In this document: positions 1 to 7,572 of the stretch, piece after piece | Layout of the letters: each line of letters begins with the position of its first letter | Position numbering within the stretch: the stretch's first letter is position 1 | Source of the DNA: Lentisphaeraceae bacterium | GTDB taxonomy: Bacteria > Verrucomicrobiota > Kiritimatiellia > RFP12 > UBA1067 | Direction: 5' to 3' | NCBI GenBank assembly: GCA_004551905.1 | Contig: SFPL01000047.1 | Span: forward strand, 1-12,963 | Length of the DNA: 12,963 bases | Translations under genes and position numbers: made by a program | The notes under the pieces: model-generated | The model's database searches: none | The model's input: only the letters and a program-made list of their open reading frames with translations | Told to the model about the DNA's origin: nothing

Positions 1-137
1 CCTCCTTGCGTTTTTTTGCTTTGCAAGAAAGCATACAGCCAACGCCTGATTTTTTCAACCCCCAGCTGAAGCCCGCTCAACAGGCCAATCGCTCAAGGCA
101 AAACCTCCCGGTGTTGCACTGGGAACTCGCGCGCGCG
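1..137 (-). mobile_element. 5' end of an IS30-like insertion sequence (left copy, partial)
   Basis: These 137 bases are the reverse complement of 12715-12851 with one difference (position 29 against 12823). The match stops sharply after the alternating CG run at 129-137; beyond it the two flanks are unrelated (RHS coding sequence here, FRG remnant at the other end). The right copy continues into a transposase start, so this left copy should carry the same transposase on the minus strand, starting just outside the window; the window begins at the last base of its ribosome binding site. The element end contains GTTGCACT, a type of sequence I associate with IS30-family ends. The exact IS tip could be a few bases inside 137, because the CG run may match by chance. 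Confidence 0.8.
30..58 (-). promoter_or_regulatory. Transposase promoter of the left IS copy
   Basis: Read on the minus strand, TTGAAA (58-53) and TATGCT (35-30) are separated by 17 bases, a plausible sigma70 promoter firing leftward into the transposase outside the window. It mirrors 12794-12822. The single base that differs between the two IS copies (position 29) lies immediately next to the -10 box. The TGA that ends the RHS reading frame (57-55) lies inside this -35 hexamer. Confidence 0.5.
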
Positions 138-3100
138 GCCCCCACTTTTGGTCATATCTTCGAAAATGCTCATTCCACCTTGGGCTCGTCGGATGTAAGA
201 GCTCTATGTAACGTCGCGCACGACCTGAAATGTAAATAATCCCCGTTAATGAGCAATCAACAGTCACAGCCACACTATGAGAAGTCATACCTCTTGCATT
301 ATGTTTTAGGCGAAATGTTACTCGTTCGGTATCCTCATTAATATCGATTTTCAAACCAAAAGAGTCAAAACATCGAACTGGGTTATTGCAACAAAAGGCA
401 TAATGATTCGCCCCTCCAATTTCCTCTATAGGATCTCGATACATCCACCTTCCCGCCATCGCCTCGTAATGACGGTAGTTGTAGTAGACCGTCGCAGTAT
501 CATCCTCGGCGTACTCCGACGAAAAGCGCCAGGGATTGGTCGCGGCGGAAGTGCCGCAGGAAACAGTCACCGCGCCGAAGGGAGCGTACTCGTAATGCGC
601 GGAGGCGCCGTTGTCGGATGCGATGACTTCGGAGACGTTCTTGTTGCCGTCGTGAGTGTAGAAATTGGTGATTGGTGATTCGTGGTTCGTGGTTGGAGTG
701 GTCCACGTGAGCGGGCGGGTGGCGACAGGCTCGGTCGGATCCCAGATGAAATAGTTGTAGTCGGAAGTCGTAGTCGTAGAATGGAAGTTAGCAATTTGTA
801 GATACCCGTCGTAGAAGAATCGCTGCGCGTTCTTCTCGCGGCGGCGCCCCATGTGGTCGTAGGTCATCGTGAGCGTCGCGTTGTCGGAGTCGCGCACCCA
901 ACGAATCGGGCGGTTTTCACCGTTGTAGGTGACGCGCCAGAGGCCGGTCTTGGTTGTGATGAGGGTCTGATTGCCATCATCGTCGTAGGCGAAGGTCTCG
1001 GGCGACTGGGCAAGGTAGACCTGATTGGTCTCGGCGGAGACAAGGTCTTCAGCCTCTTCGCCGTTCGCGGAAGTTTGCGCAAGAGTCGCGTAGGTTTCGA
1101 GATTGGCGAGGCCGCCAGAAGATGAATTGTCGAAGAGGTCACTACCGAAGTAGTAGGAGCCGAGGCGGAAAGTCGGGTTCTCGTTGACCGTGATCGTTGC
1201 AGCAGAATCGGCTTCGCCGCGCACGGCCGCGTAGCCGGGGGTGGTACGCATTGTGTATTGGTTCAGGTTATTCGCCTGATAGGTCGAGGTTTGCGCCTCG
1301 CCCTTCTCGTTATAGGTCGCAGAACTGCGGCGGTTACCAATCGGGTCGTAGTCGAAGTCTTCCGAGAAGCCCGGGATCGGCTGGCCATTCTTCGTGCGAC
1401 GGGCCGAAGTCAGCTCGCTTCGGGCGTTGTACGTGTAGCTGTCGACCGAGCCGGAGAGATCGCCGAAGGCGGAGCCGGTTTTGGTGATCGCCGTGCGGCG
1501 ACCGGCAGCATCGTAAGTGTAGTCGAACTGCGAGATTACGTTCGTGGGCGTGGCGTTGCAGACCTGGATGAGCTGGTTGTTCGCGTCGTATTGCCAGGAG
1601 GCTGTTAGGCCATTTGGATATTGGAGCGAGGCCTTTAAATCCGTATTCGGCAAATACGACCATACAAATTCGTTTTCATTTGAAGCGGTGAGGACACCGC
1701 TTCTCCCCTCTGCCATGCACATCGTGGCGATGCGACCGTAGGTGTCGTAGGCAATGGTCGTTTGGCGGGTGCCGTTGATCGCGTAACCGGTGGAACGACC
1801 AAGGGTGTCGTAGTAGCGCGTCAGGTTGAAGTCGTTTTGCCACTCGTTGGTGCAATGGCCCTGAAGATCATAGGCGTAGAGATTCGTGACAACGCCAGCG
1901 GTAGTTGCGTTAATGAGGTTTCCAACGCGGTCGTACGACATGGTGATGGTCGGGGTATTGTCGGAGTAGGTTGTCGAGACGAGTTGCCCGGCGTTGTCGT
2001 AGGTGTAGTCGGTTACGACACCGCGCGCCCAGGTGCGGCGAGCGAGTTTGCCGTCAGGCGTGTAATCGTAGCGAGGTCCCTTGCCATCGGCGTACACCTT
2101 GTTCGTCATACAACCCGACGGTTCGTCGTAGAGCCAGCGAGTCGTGTCGCCAGCGTGCGGGGCGCCGGGGACGTCGCCCCCTACCATCGGGACATCTGAC
2201 TCATTGCGATAGGTTGTCATCGAGACCTTGTTGCCGTAAGCATCGTAGGTGTAGTCGACCGGGTAGGTCGCGCCGCGCTGGGAGGTGACGCGCCCTTCGG
2301 CGTCATAGGCGGTCGTTACCGTGTGGCCGAGCGGATCGGTTACCGCAGTCTGACGGCCAAGCGCGTCGTAGGCGTAGGTCGTTTCGTGGCCAAGCGAGTC
2401 GATGGTCTTCGTGACGCGGCCCTGCGCGTCGTAGACGACTTGCGACGTGTTGCCGCGGCCATCAGTTTGCGAGATTTGGCGACCGAGGGCGTCGTAGGCG
2501 TAGGTGGTGGTTACGCCGGTGGAGGAACGGGTGGAGATGGTCAGGCCAGACTGGACAACCGTTTCGGCGGGAAGCGGCGAGGCCGGGGTGGTGGTCGTTC
2601 TTGTTGTCGTGTGGGTAGAGTGGTCGAGGTAGGTGCAGGAGACCGTTTCGTTGCCGAGAGGGTCGAGGGAGTGGGTCTCAGAGGTGAGGAGCCCCGCGCC
2701 AGCGCCAGTCGGCGAGGACGCCGACGGTACGGTGTTACCGCCCAGCCCGGTGAGGCGGGTGCGGGTGAGGCCAACGCGGGTGAGGGCGGGGGAGCCGTTT
2801 TGGCGCGTCTGCCAAGAAGAGGACTCGCGCCACCAGTCGCCGTTAAGAGAGACATACCGCGTGTCGTTCGAGACGATGCGGTCCGTGTCGTTCCAGTCGA
2901 TCTGGTCGTTGAGGTTCATGTCGGAGACGGTCAGGGTTCGTTGGCCGAGAGAATTATAGCATATTAAGGTGTAGGTTAGAGGTGAAGGTGAAGAATTGCT
3001 CGATTCTCCTTCGCCAAGGCTACGGAGGACAGGTTGTTCAAGTGAATAAGTGCGCCTGGCGACGAGTTGGTTCGCCGTGTTGTACTCGTTGGAGGCAATC

Positions 3101-5631
3101 AGCAAAGCGCCGCGGAAGCCGGGGTGGGTCTCACAGATGGTGCGACCAAGCGCGTCTTCGTAGGAACAACTCCAGCGCGGAGAATCAAGACCCGCCGGGC
3201 CTTCGTAGGTCTTGGTCCAATTCGGGCCGTATTCGTAGGCGGTCTTGACAATGCCATTGAGCAAGGTTTCTTTAGTTCTTCCGTCGGCATAGGAGATGGT
3301 CGTGTTGGTCACGGCGCAGTCGGTGCCGAACGCGCGGATCGTCGTGCGCGTCTCGAGGCCGAGCGTTGAGTCGGTTGCGTAGAGGTAGCGCGTCTCGATG
3401 CCCGCCGCGTCGGTCGTGGCGACGGTGCGGCCAAGCGCATCGTAGGCGTAGGTCTCGATTTCCGAGAGGTCGCCCGCCGTGACCGTGCGCGAGAGGACGC
3501 GGTCCTCGGGGTCGTAGGTGGTCGTAGTCGTCGTGTCGGGGCGGACGCCGCCGCCGGACTTCGTTTCGGCGATGACGCGTCCGAGGGCGTCGTAGGTGTA
3601 GGTGGTCATGAGCCCTTCCGCGTCGGTCATCGACGCGAGGCGACGTCCCGCATACGTCTTCTCGACGCGCGTGCCGTCGGACTTGACGACGAGCGTCTCC
3701 TGTCCGAGGTCGTCGCGGGTGGTCGCCGTCCACGAGACGCGCGCGTACTCGCCGGGCCCGGTGCAGACATAGGTCTCCCTGAGGACGACGAGGCGCGACG
3801 AGCGGACCTCGACCGTCACCTCGCGGACGGTGCGGCCAGGCACCTGGGCGGGACCGCCCGAAAGTGCCCCCGCAGGCCGCCTCGTCGCGACGGTGCGGAA
3901 GTACTTCTTGTTCTCGGGGTCCGGGGTGAAGACTCCGGCGGAGCCGCCCTGCCCCGGCTCGTAGGTCCCGGAGACGTAGTCGCGCTCGTCCACCGTCCCG
4001 TCCGCCGCGACGCCGAGCGAGAGTCGCTCCGAGCAGGAGCGGCAGGAGTTCTTGGGCATGTAGTCGGAATAGGACCTCGGGTTCGCCGGGTCCTCCCAGG
4101 CGTCCGCCGCCCCGGCGGCCAGCGGGGCGCGGAGCCGCACCTCCTCGACGATGCGGTGGCTCCTCGCGTCCAGCGCCGCGAAGCGCAGCGTCCGCGAGAC
4201 CGCGACGCCGCCGACGGACTCGGTCTCGTCACGCGGCAGACCCACGTACTCGGTGCAGTCGTCGTCGGCTATGGACGCGACGCCGGCTGGCGCGTGCGGG
4301 CGCACCCCGATTGGGTTGTACGACATCGTGCGCACGCGCACCGGGCGGCCCGGGGCGCGGACGGTCTCGCGGACCACGCGCCCGGAAAGGTCGTACTCCC
4401 ACTCGGTGACGAGACCCGACGGCTCGGCGCGCGAGGCGAGGCCGCCCGGGAACGCCGCGCCCGGGCCGCAGTAGGCCCTGGTCTCGACGTTGGTGGGGCC
4501 GGAGGGTCCGTACTCGGCTATGCGCACGGGCTTCTCCACGCCGGAGGCGTCCTGGTAGTCGACGGCACGGAACGACTCGAAGCCGCCCGGGCCGGAGATG
4601 CGCCTCTCGACCCGGCGAAGACCGTACGGGAGCGTGGAGACCGAGCACTCGGCGACATGCAGACCGCCGCCGCGCGAAACAGAATAGACGGTCCCGCCGG
4701 CGGACTGTGAGCGGGAGAAGTCGACCACGGCGGCAGCGAGGCCGGGACGCCGCTCGACTATGCGGACCGAGTCGGACGACGCGCCGGGGCCGATCTCGCA
4801 GACGAGAAACGGAGAGGCGCCGGGCCTGAGGACGTAGTTGCCGCGCGAATCGAGCTCGGACTCGAGCGACGACGGGCTGTAGAACGACACGCTGAACGGA
4901 AACGACGTCGGCGAGCTCACCCGGACGAAGCAGTCCGGCGCGAGGATGTCGGCGACGCAGTAGTCCTCGATCCAGACGACTACGTACCCGCCGGAATCCT
5001 CCCGTCTCGCGACCTTCGACCACACCACGTCCAGCCCCGACGACGGCCCTTCCATGAGCCGCAGCATTGACGCGTCGCGGCGGGAGCCGAACATCCACGC
5101 CGCGGAGAGCGAGAGGCACCCGGCGGGCGAGCCGGAGGCCGCGCCGCCGAGGGACACGCTCCAGCGCGGCATCCCCGGGGGGAGCGAGACGGCGGTAGAC
5201 GCGCGGACGGCGCGGGACGGCGACGAGCGCACTGTCGGCGGGAAGCCCTCGGAGGACGGAGTGAAGTCCACGTCGGTGCTGCCGGGAACCGAGTCGCCGG
5301 CGCTTTTCTTCAGGATCTCGACGGACACGCCCTTCCCAACCTCGTTCCCGTGCTCGCACGTTCCGGAGATGCCGACGGTGGCGGAGTCGGGGATGGTCTC
5401 GCAGCCGGTCGGGTTGAGGACGAGCGTCCCCTCGGCTATCCCAGACGGATGGTTGCCGCAGGTTATGGGCGCGGTTATCCGCTCCTGCACCTCGTCGCCG
5501 CAGCAGCTTACGTATACCACCGTCGGCGTGTGCTGGCCGACGGTGCACGGACAGGCCGCGGCGGCGAGCGCGGACGCGGCAAGCGCGAGCGCGACGAGAC
5601 GAAGGACGAAGGTCTGAAGGGATGGCCTCAT
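55..5631 (-). CDS. Giant secreted RHS/YD-repeat protein, C-terminus truncated by IS insertion
   Basis: 1,858 residues. I place the start at 5631 because it follows an AAAAGGG ribosome site (5644-5638) and opens a signal peptide (hydrophobic core about residues 9-26); the frame stays open upstream to 6408 only because the DNA is GC-rich. Residues about 25-400 are Cys-containing and GC-rich, with no recognised domain. YD repeats (YDALGRVIAETK, YDALGRQISQTD and others) run from about 410 to 1640. An RHS-associated core ends in YYNYRHYEAMAGRWMYRDPI (1716-1735) and DSFGL (1756-1760). RHS proteins form a hollow beta shell that can enclose a variable C-terminal toxin. Here only 72 native residues follow DSFGL, with no toxin fold I recognise, then 26 residues encoded by the IS (RARVPSATPGG onward). 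Last gene of the operon, 13 nt after the LamG gene. The shell could still be made, but the effector end is probably lost. Confidence 0.88.
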   Translation of the reverse strand: MRPSLQTFVLRLVALALAASALAAAACPCTVGQHTPTVVYVSCCGDEVQERITAPITCGNHPSGIAEGTLVLNPTGCETIPDSATVGISGTCEHGNEVGKGVSVEILKKSAGDSVPGSTDVDFTPSSEGFPPTVRSSPSRAVRASTAVSLPPGMPRWSVSLGGAASGSPAGCLSLSAAWMFGSRRDASMLRLMEGPSSGLDVVWSKVARREDSGGYVVVWIEDYCVADILAPDCFVRVSSPTSFPFSVSFYSPSSLESELDSRGNYVLRPGASPFLVCEIGPGASSDSVRIVERRPGLAAAVVDFSRSQSAGGTVYSVSRGGGLHVAECSVSTLPYGLRRVERRISGPGGFESFRAVDYQDASGVEKPVRIAEYGPSGPTNVETRAYCGPGAAFPGGLASRAEPSGLVTEWEYDLSGRVVRETVRAPGRPVRVRTMSYNPIGVRPHAPAGVASIADDDCTEYVGLPRDETESVGGVAVSRTLRFAALDARSHRIVEEVRLRAPLAAGAADAWEDPANPRSYSDYMPKNSCRSCSERLSLGVAADGTVDERDYVSGTYEPGQGGSAGVFTPDPENKKYFRTVATRRPAGALSGGPAQVPGRTVREVTVEVRSSRLVVLRETYVCTGPGEYARVSWTATTRDDLGQETLVVKSDGTRVEKTYAGRRLASMTDAEGLMTTYTYDALGRVIAETKSGGGVRPDTTTTTTYDPEDRVLSRTVTAGDLSEIETYAYDALGRTVATTDAAGIETRYLYATDSTLGLETRTTIRAFGTDCAVTNTTISYADGRTKETLLNGIVKTAYEYGPNWTKTYEGPAGLDSPRWSCSYEDALGRTICETHPGFRGALLIASNEYNTANQLVARRTYSLEQPVLRSLGEGESSNSSPSPLTYTLICYNSLGQRTLTVSDMNLNDQIDWNDTDRIVSNDTRYVSLNGDWWRESSSWQTRQNGSPALTRVGLTRTRLTGLGGNTVPSASSPTGAGAGLLTSETHSLDPLGNETVSCTYLDHSTHTTTRTTTTPASPLPAETVVQSGLTISTRSSTGVTTTYAYDALGRQISQTDGRGNTSQVVYDAQGRVTKTIDSLGHETTYAYDALGRQTAVTDPLGHTVTTAYDAEGRVTSQRGATYPVDYTYDAYGNKVSMTTYRNESDVPMVGGDVPGAPHAGDTTRWLYDEPSGCMTNKVYADGKGPRYDYTPDGKLARRTWARGVVTDYTYDNAGQLVSTTYSDNTPTITMSYDRVGNLINATTAGVVTNLYAYDLQGHCTNEWQNDFNLTRYYDTLGRSTGYAINGTRQTTIAYDTYGRIATMCMAEGRSGVLTASNENEFVWSYLPNTDLKASLQYPNGLTASWQYDANNQLIQVCNATPTNVISQFDYTYDAAGRRTAITKTGSAFGDLSGSVDSYTYNARSELTSARRTKNGQPIPGFSEDFDYDPIGNRRSSATYNEKGEAQTSTYQANNLNQYTMRTTPGYAAVRGEADSAATITVNENPTFRLGSYYFGSDLFDNSSSGGLANLETYATLAQTSANGEEAEDLVSAETNQVYLAQSPETFAYDDDGNQTLITTKTGLWRVTYNGENRPIRWVRDSDNATLTMTYDHMGRRREKNAQRFFYDGYLQIANFHSTTTTSDYNYFIWDPTEPVATRPLTWTTPTTNHESPITNFYTHDGNKNVSEVIASDNGASAHYEYAPFGAVTVSCGTSAATNPWRFSSEYAEDDTATVYYNYRHYEAMAGRWMYRDPIEEIGGANHYAFCCNNPVRCFDSFGLKIDINEDTERVTFRLKHNARGMTSHSVAVTVDCSLTGIIYISGRARRYIELLHPTSPRWNEHFRRYDQKWGPRARVPSATPGGFALSDWPVERASAGG
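664..696. repeat. Heptamer tandem repeat inside the RHS gene
   Basis: On the plus strand the sequence reads ATTGGTG, ATTGGTG, ATTCGTG, GTTCGTG, then GTTGG: four and a half degenerate 7-bp units. In the RHS frame it encodes TTNHESPITNF, a low-complexity insert between the domain containing FIWDPTEPVATRPL and the conserved YTHDGNKNVSEV segment of the core. From general knowledge, similar TTNHESxITNH-type heptamer arrays recur in intergenic DNA of many uncultured bacteria, so I read this as a dispersed repeat captured in frame. Confidence 0.7.
1682..1703. repeat. Perfect 9-bp inverted repeat inside the RHS gene
   Basis: GAAGCGGTG (1682-1690), loop AGGA, CACCGCTTC (1695-1703): a perfect hairpin. 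In the RHS frame it encodes part of AEGRSGVLTASNENE, which interrupts an otherwise typical RHS stretch between YDTYGRIATM and FVWSYLPNTDLKASLQYPNG. The surrounding bases are AT-richer than the flanks. It resembles a short palindromic dispersed repeat inserted in frame. It is not a terminator: no T-run follows on either strand. Confidence 0.6.
3006..3031. repeat. Dispersed-repeat-like element inside the RHS gene
   Basis: The plus strand reads CTCCTTCGCC, AAGG, CTACGGAGGACA, with an imperfect inverted repeat (CTCC... ...GGAG). In the RHS frame it gives PVLRSLGEGES, followed by a serine-rich stretch (SSNSSPSP) before the conserved ICYNSLGQR. From general knowledge, sequences close to this are scattered in many uncultured bacterial genomes as short interspersed repeats. 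I infer an in-frame insertion between YD repeats; only a genome-wide copy count would prove it. Confidence 0.55.
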
Positions 5632-5644
5632 CGACAGCCCTTTT

Positions 5645-6595
5645 CTAGAAGGCGGTGGCGGTGACGCTGCGGAGCAGCCCGGCGCCACGGCGGACGCCGG
5701 CGCGCGGGCTGCGCCCGAGCCGGCACTCGGCGAGGTTGGAGACGCCGTCGCCGTCCGGGTCGGCGCCGGCGTCGGCTGCGTCCCGCGGGTCGAGTCCGTA
5801 GAACGCCTCCCATCCGTTCGGCATGCCGTCGCCGTCGTCGTCGCCTTCCGGGTCGAGGGCCCCGCCGACGAACTGCCGGTACGCGGACGCGATCTCCGAA
5901 TCAGCCAAAGCGGAAGACCACACGCGCACGTCGGCGACGCCGCCCGAGAACGGCTGCGCCGGCCCGCGGCCGACGATGGTGCCGAGCGCGAGCGGCGCCG
6001 GCTCGCAGCCGCCGGACGGCGCGGCCGCCTCGCCCGCCCGCCTGCCGTCCACCCAGAGCGAGAGGGCGCGCCCGTCGAACCGCGCGGCGACGTGGCGCCA
6101 CACGCCGGGCGCGAGGGCGCCGCCGGAGACGAACGCCTCGGCGCCGCCGCACGAGCGGAACGCCGCCGCCTCGCCGCCCTCGCCCAGGAACAGCCCGAAG
6201 CCGTCCGTCCAGCCGTCCGGGTCGGACGAGCACACCGCGATCGGCGAATACGCCCCCGCCGCGCCGGGGCAGACCCACGCCGCGACAGTGAACGCGCCGG
6301 TGACGGAGGACTCGTCGAAGTCCGGCGCGAAAGCGTAGGCGAACTCGCCGGGATGGGGCTTCGCGTCCGACCTGCCGTCGAACCACGCCGAGCCGCCGCC
6401 GGGGCCATCGGACACCTTCAGGACGGCGTTCGTGGCGAGGAACACGTGCCTGCCGTTGCCGGACAGATCCTCCGAGGCGTCAGCCGCCTCCGGCTCGGCG
6501 AACCGCCACCACCCCTCGAGCGCGGCAGACGCGCTTGCGGCGGCAAGAACCGCCACGCACAGCGCCGCACGTCCTGCGAAAACCACTGCCTTCAT
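5645..6595 (-). CDS. Secreted LamG-domain protein with C-terminal Asp-rich calcium-binding segment
   Basis: 316 residues. The start at 6595 overlaps the upstream stop (ATGA) and follows AAAGGAGGTG (6610-6601), the best ribosome site in the operon. Signal peptide about 1-24, then a LamG/concanavalin-like fold (about 26-243) opening with LEGWWRFAE and carrying the typical GAFTVAAWVCP, GVWRHVAARFDG, LSLWVDGRRAG and GVADVRVWSSALADSEI strands. LamG domains usually bind carbohydrate or protein. Residues about 248-295 hold DPEGDDDGDGMPNGWEAFYG and DPDGDGVSNLAE, two Asp-rich loops like thrombospondin type 3 or dockerin calcium sites. This LamG plus DGDG arrangement is common in Kiritimatiellota-type surface proteins. 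It directly precedes the RHS gene, so it may be a surface partner or substrate-binding factor. The partner and ligand are unknown. Confidence 0.85.
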   Translation of the reverse strand: MKAVVFAGRAALCVAVLAAASASAALEGWWRFAEPEAADASEDLSGNGRHVFLATNAVLKVSDGPGGGSAWFDGRSDAKPHPGEFAYAFAPDFDESSVTGAFTVAAWVCPGAAGAYSPIAVCSSDPDGWTDGFGLFLGEGGEAAAFRSCGGAEAFVSGGALAPGVWRHVAARFDGRALSLWVDGRRAGEAAAPSGGCEPAPLALGTIVGRGPAQPFSGGVADVRVWSSALADSEIASAYRQFVGGALDPEGDDDGDGMPNGWEAFYGLDPRDAADAGADPDGDGVSNLAECRLGRSPRAGVRRGAGLLRSVTATAF

Positions 6596-7572
6596 CTTTT
6601 CACCTCCTTTGTTTCGCCGAGCGACTCAAGCACCTTCCTGGCCTTCTCCGCCGTCGGCCCGTCCGAGCATTCAGAGACAATTTTCCGGAGAGCGGCGGAC
6701 GCCTGGACGGTGCGGCCGTCCTGCAGATCCATCCACGCCTCGAGATACAACAACTCCATCCGCTCGTATTCCGGCAGCCCGGAGCGGCGGCCGTCCGCGA
6801 TACTCTCCCTCGCATGGGCGAAGTCGCCCGAGGATGCGTAGGCGAGCGTCCTCAGCCGGCACGCGCGGGCGCGGTAGTCCGGCCTCGCCCTCTCCATGCG
6901 ACCCGCCGCTTCGACGGCAAGCGCCGGCTCCGACGCCTGGAGCCAGAACCGCGTCTCGGCCCGCCACACCTCGCCGGCCTCTTCCGCCGGGAGGGTCGAG
7001 GCCCAGGCGCGCATGGCGCGGGCGCGGGCGAAGTCGTCCGCTCCGGGGAACCCGCGGAGGATCAGCCTGAACAGGTCGTCGAACGCGGCGCCGGTCGGAT
7101 TGCCGGCCATCATGACGAGAAGCCGCGGCCGCCACCGGGGGGAGCGCGGCGAGAGCGTCCCGTCCTGGAATCCCGTCATCATCATGGCGTCGAGGATCGA
7201 CTCGCACCGCGAGCCGGAAAGCGACGGCGGCTCGCGCAGGCGCGGCAAGAACGGCCTGTGCAAGGCAGACGGCGGCTGCGCCTGGCGGAGCGGAGGGAAC
7301 GTCCTCCGCGCGTCAGGGCATGGCACCGTGGCGAGACTGACGTTCGCCATTCTGCAGTCTGCGGACGGAGGCTCCGGGACCTTAAGCCGTACCATGCCAA
7401 AACCAGCCGACGGAGCCGGCGGCGACTTCAGCTGCGGCAGCCGGAGGTCCGACCACGGCACGGCGACGGCGGCGGACACCGCATCCGCGGCGCGCTCGGA
7501 AAGCGGGACGAACGCCAGCGCGAACGCCGGCGCGGCGAGCAGGGGGAAGAGCGTCGCCAGGGCGCGCGTCAC
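6592..7572 (-). CDS. Secreted TPR-like protein with Pro-rich N-terminal region, function unknown
   Basis: 326 residues. GTG start at 7572, overlapping the upstream stop as GTGA, with AAGGAGGG at 7589-7582 (9-nt spacer). An in-frame start at 7833 would lie inside the upstream gene and give an Arg-rich nonsense N-terminus. The first about 20 residues look like a signal peptide (ALATLFPLLAAPAFALA). Residues about 40-140 are Pro- and Leu-rich with no recognised fold. From about 150 onward the chain is helical, ending in TPR-like repeats (LAYASSGDFAHARESIADG, ELLYLEAWMDLQDGRTVQAS, then AEKARKVLESLGE). TPR solenoids usually bind other proteins, so it may help assemble the LamG or RHS products encoded next. 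That is inferred from position only. Confidence 0.8.
   Translation of the reverse strand: MTRALATLFPLLAAPAFALAFVPLSERAADAVSAAVAVPWSDLRLPQLKSPPAPSAGFGMVRLKVPEPPSADCRMANVSLATVPCPDARRTFPPLRQAQPPSALHRPFLPRLREPPSLSGSRCESILDAMMMTGFQDGTLSPRSPRWRPRLLVMMAGNPTGAAFDDLFRLILRGFPGADDFARARAMRAWASTLPAEEAGEVWRAETRFWLQASEPALAVEAAGRMERARPDYRARACRLRTLAYASSGDFAHARESIADGRRSGLPEYERMELLYLEAWMDLQDGRTVQASAALRKIVSECSDGPTAEKARKVLESLGETKEVKR

Noticed and set aside
1682..1703. The hairpin as a transcription terminator
   Set aside because: It lies inside the RHS coding sequence and is not followed by a T-run on either strand.
700..4410. Recurrent GTCGTAGGCGTAGGT-like units as a CRISPR or regulatory repeat array
   Set aside because: They are the codons of the YDALGR repeats at irregular spacing within an open reading frame.
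5632..6408. RHS frame extended upstream to 6408 as a longer protein
   Set aside because: The extension overlaps the LamG gene, reads as Arg/Ser-rich nonsense, and would bury the clear signal peptide that starts at 5631.
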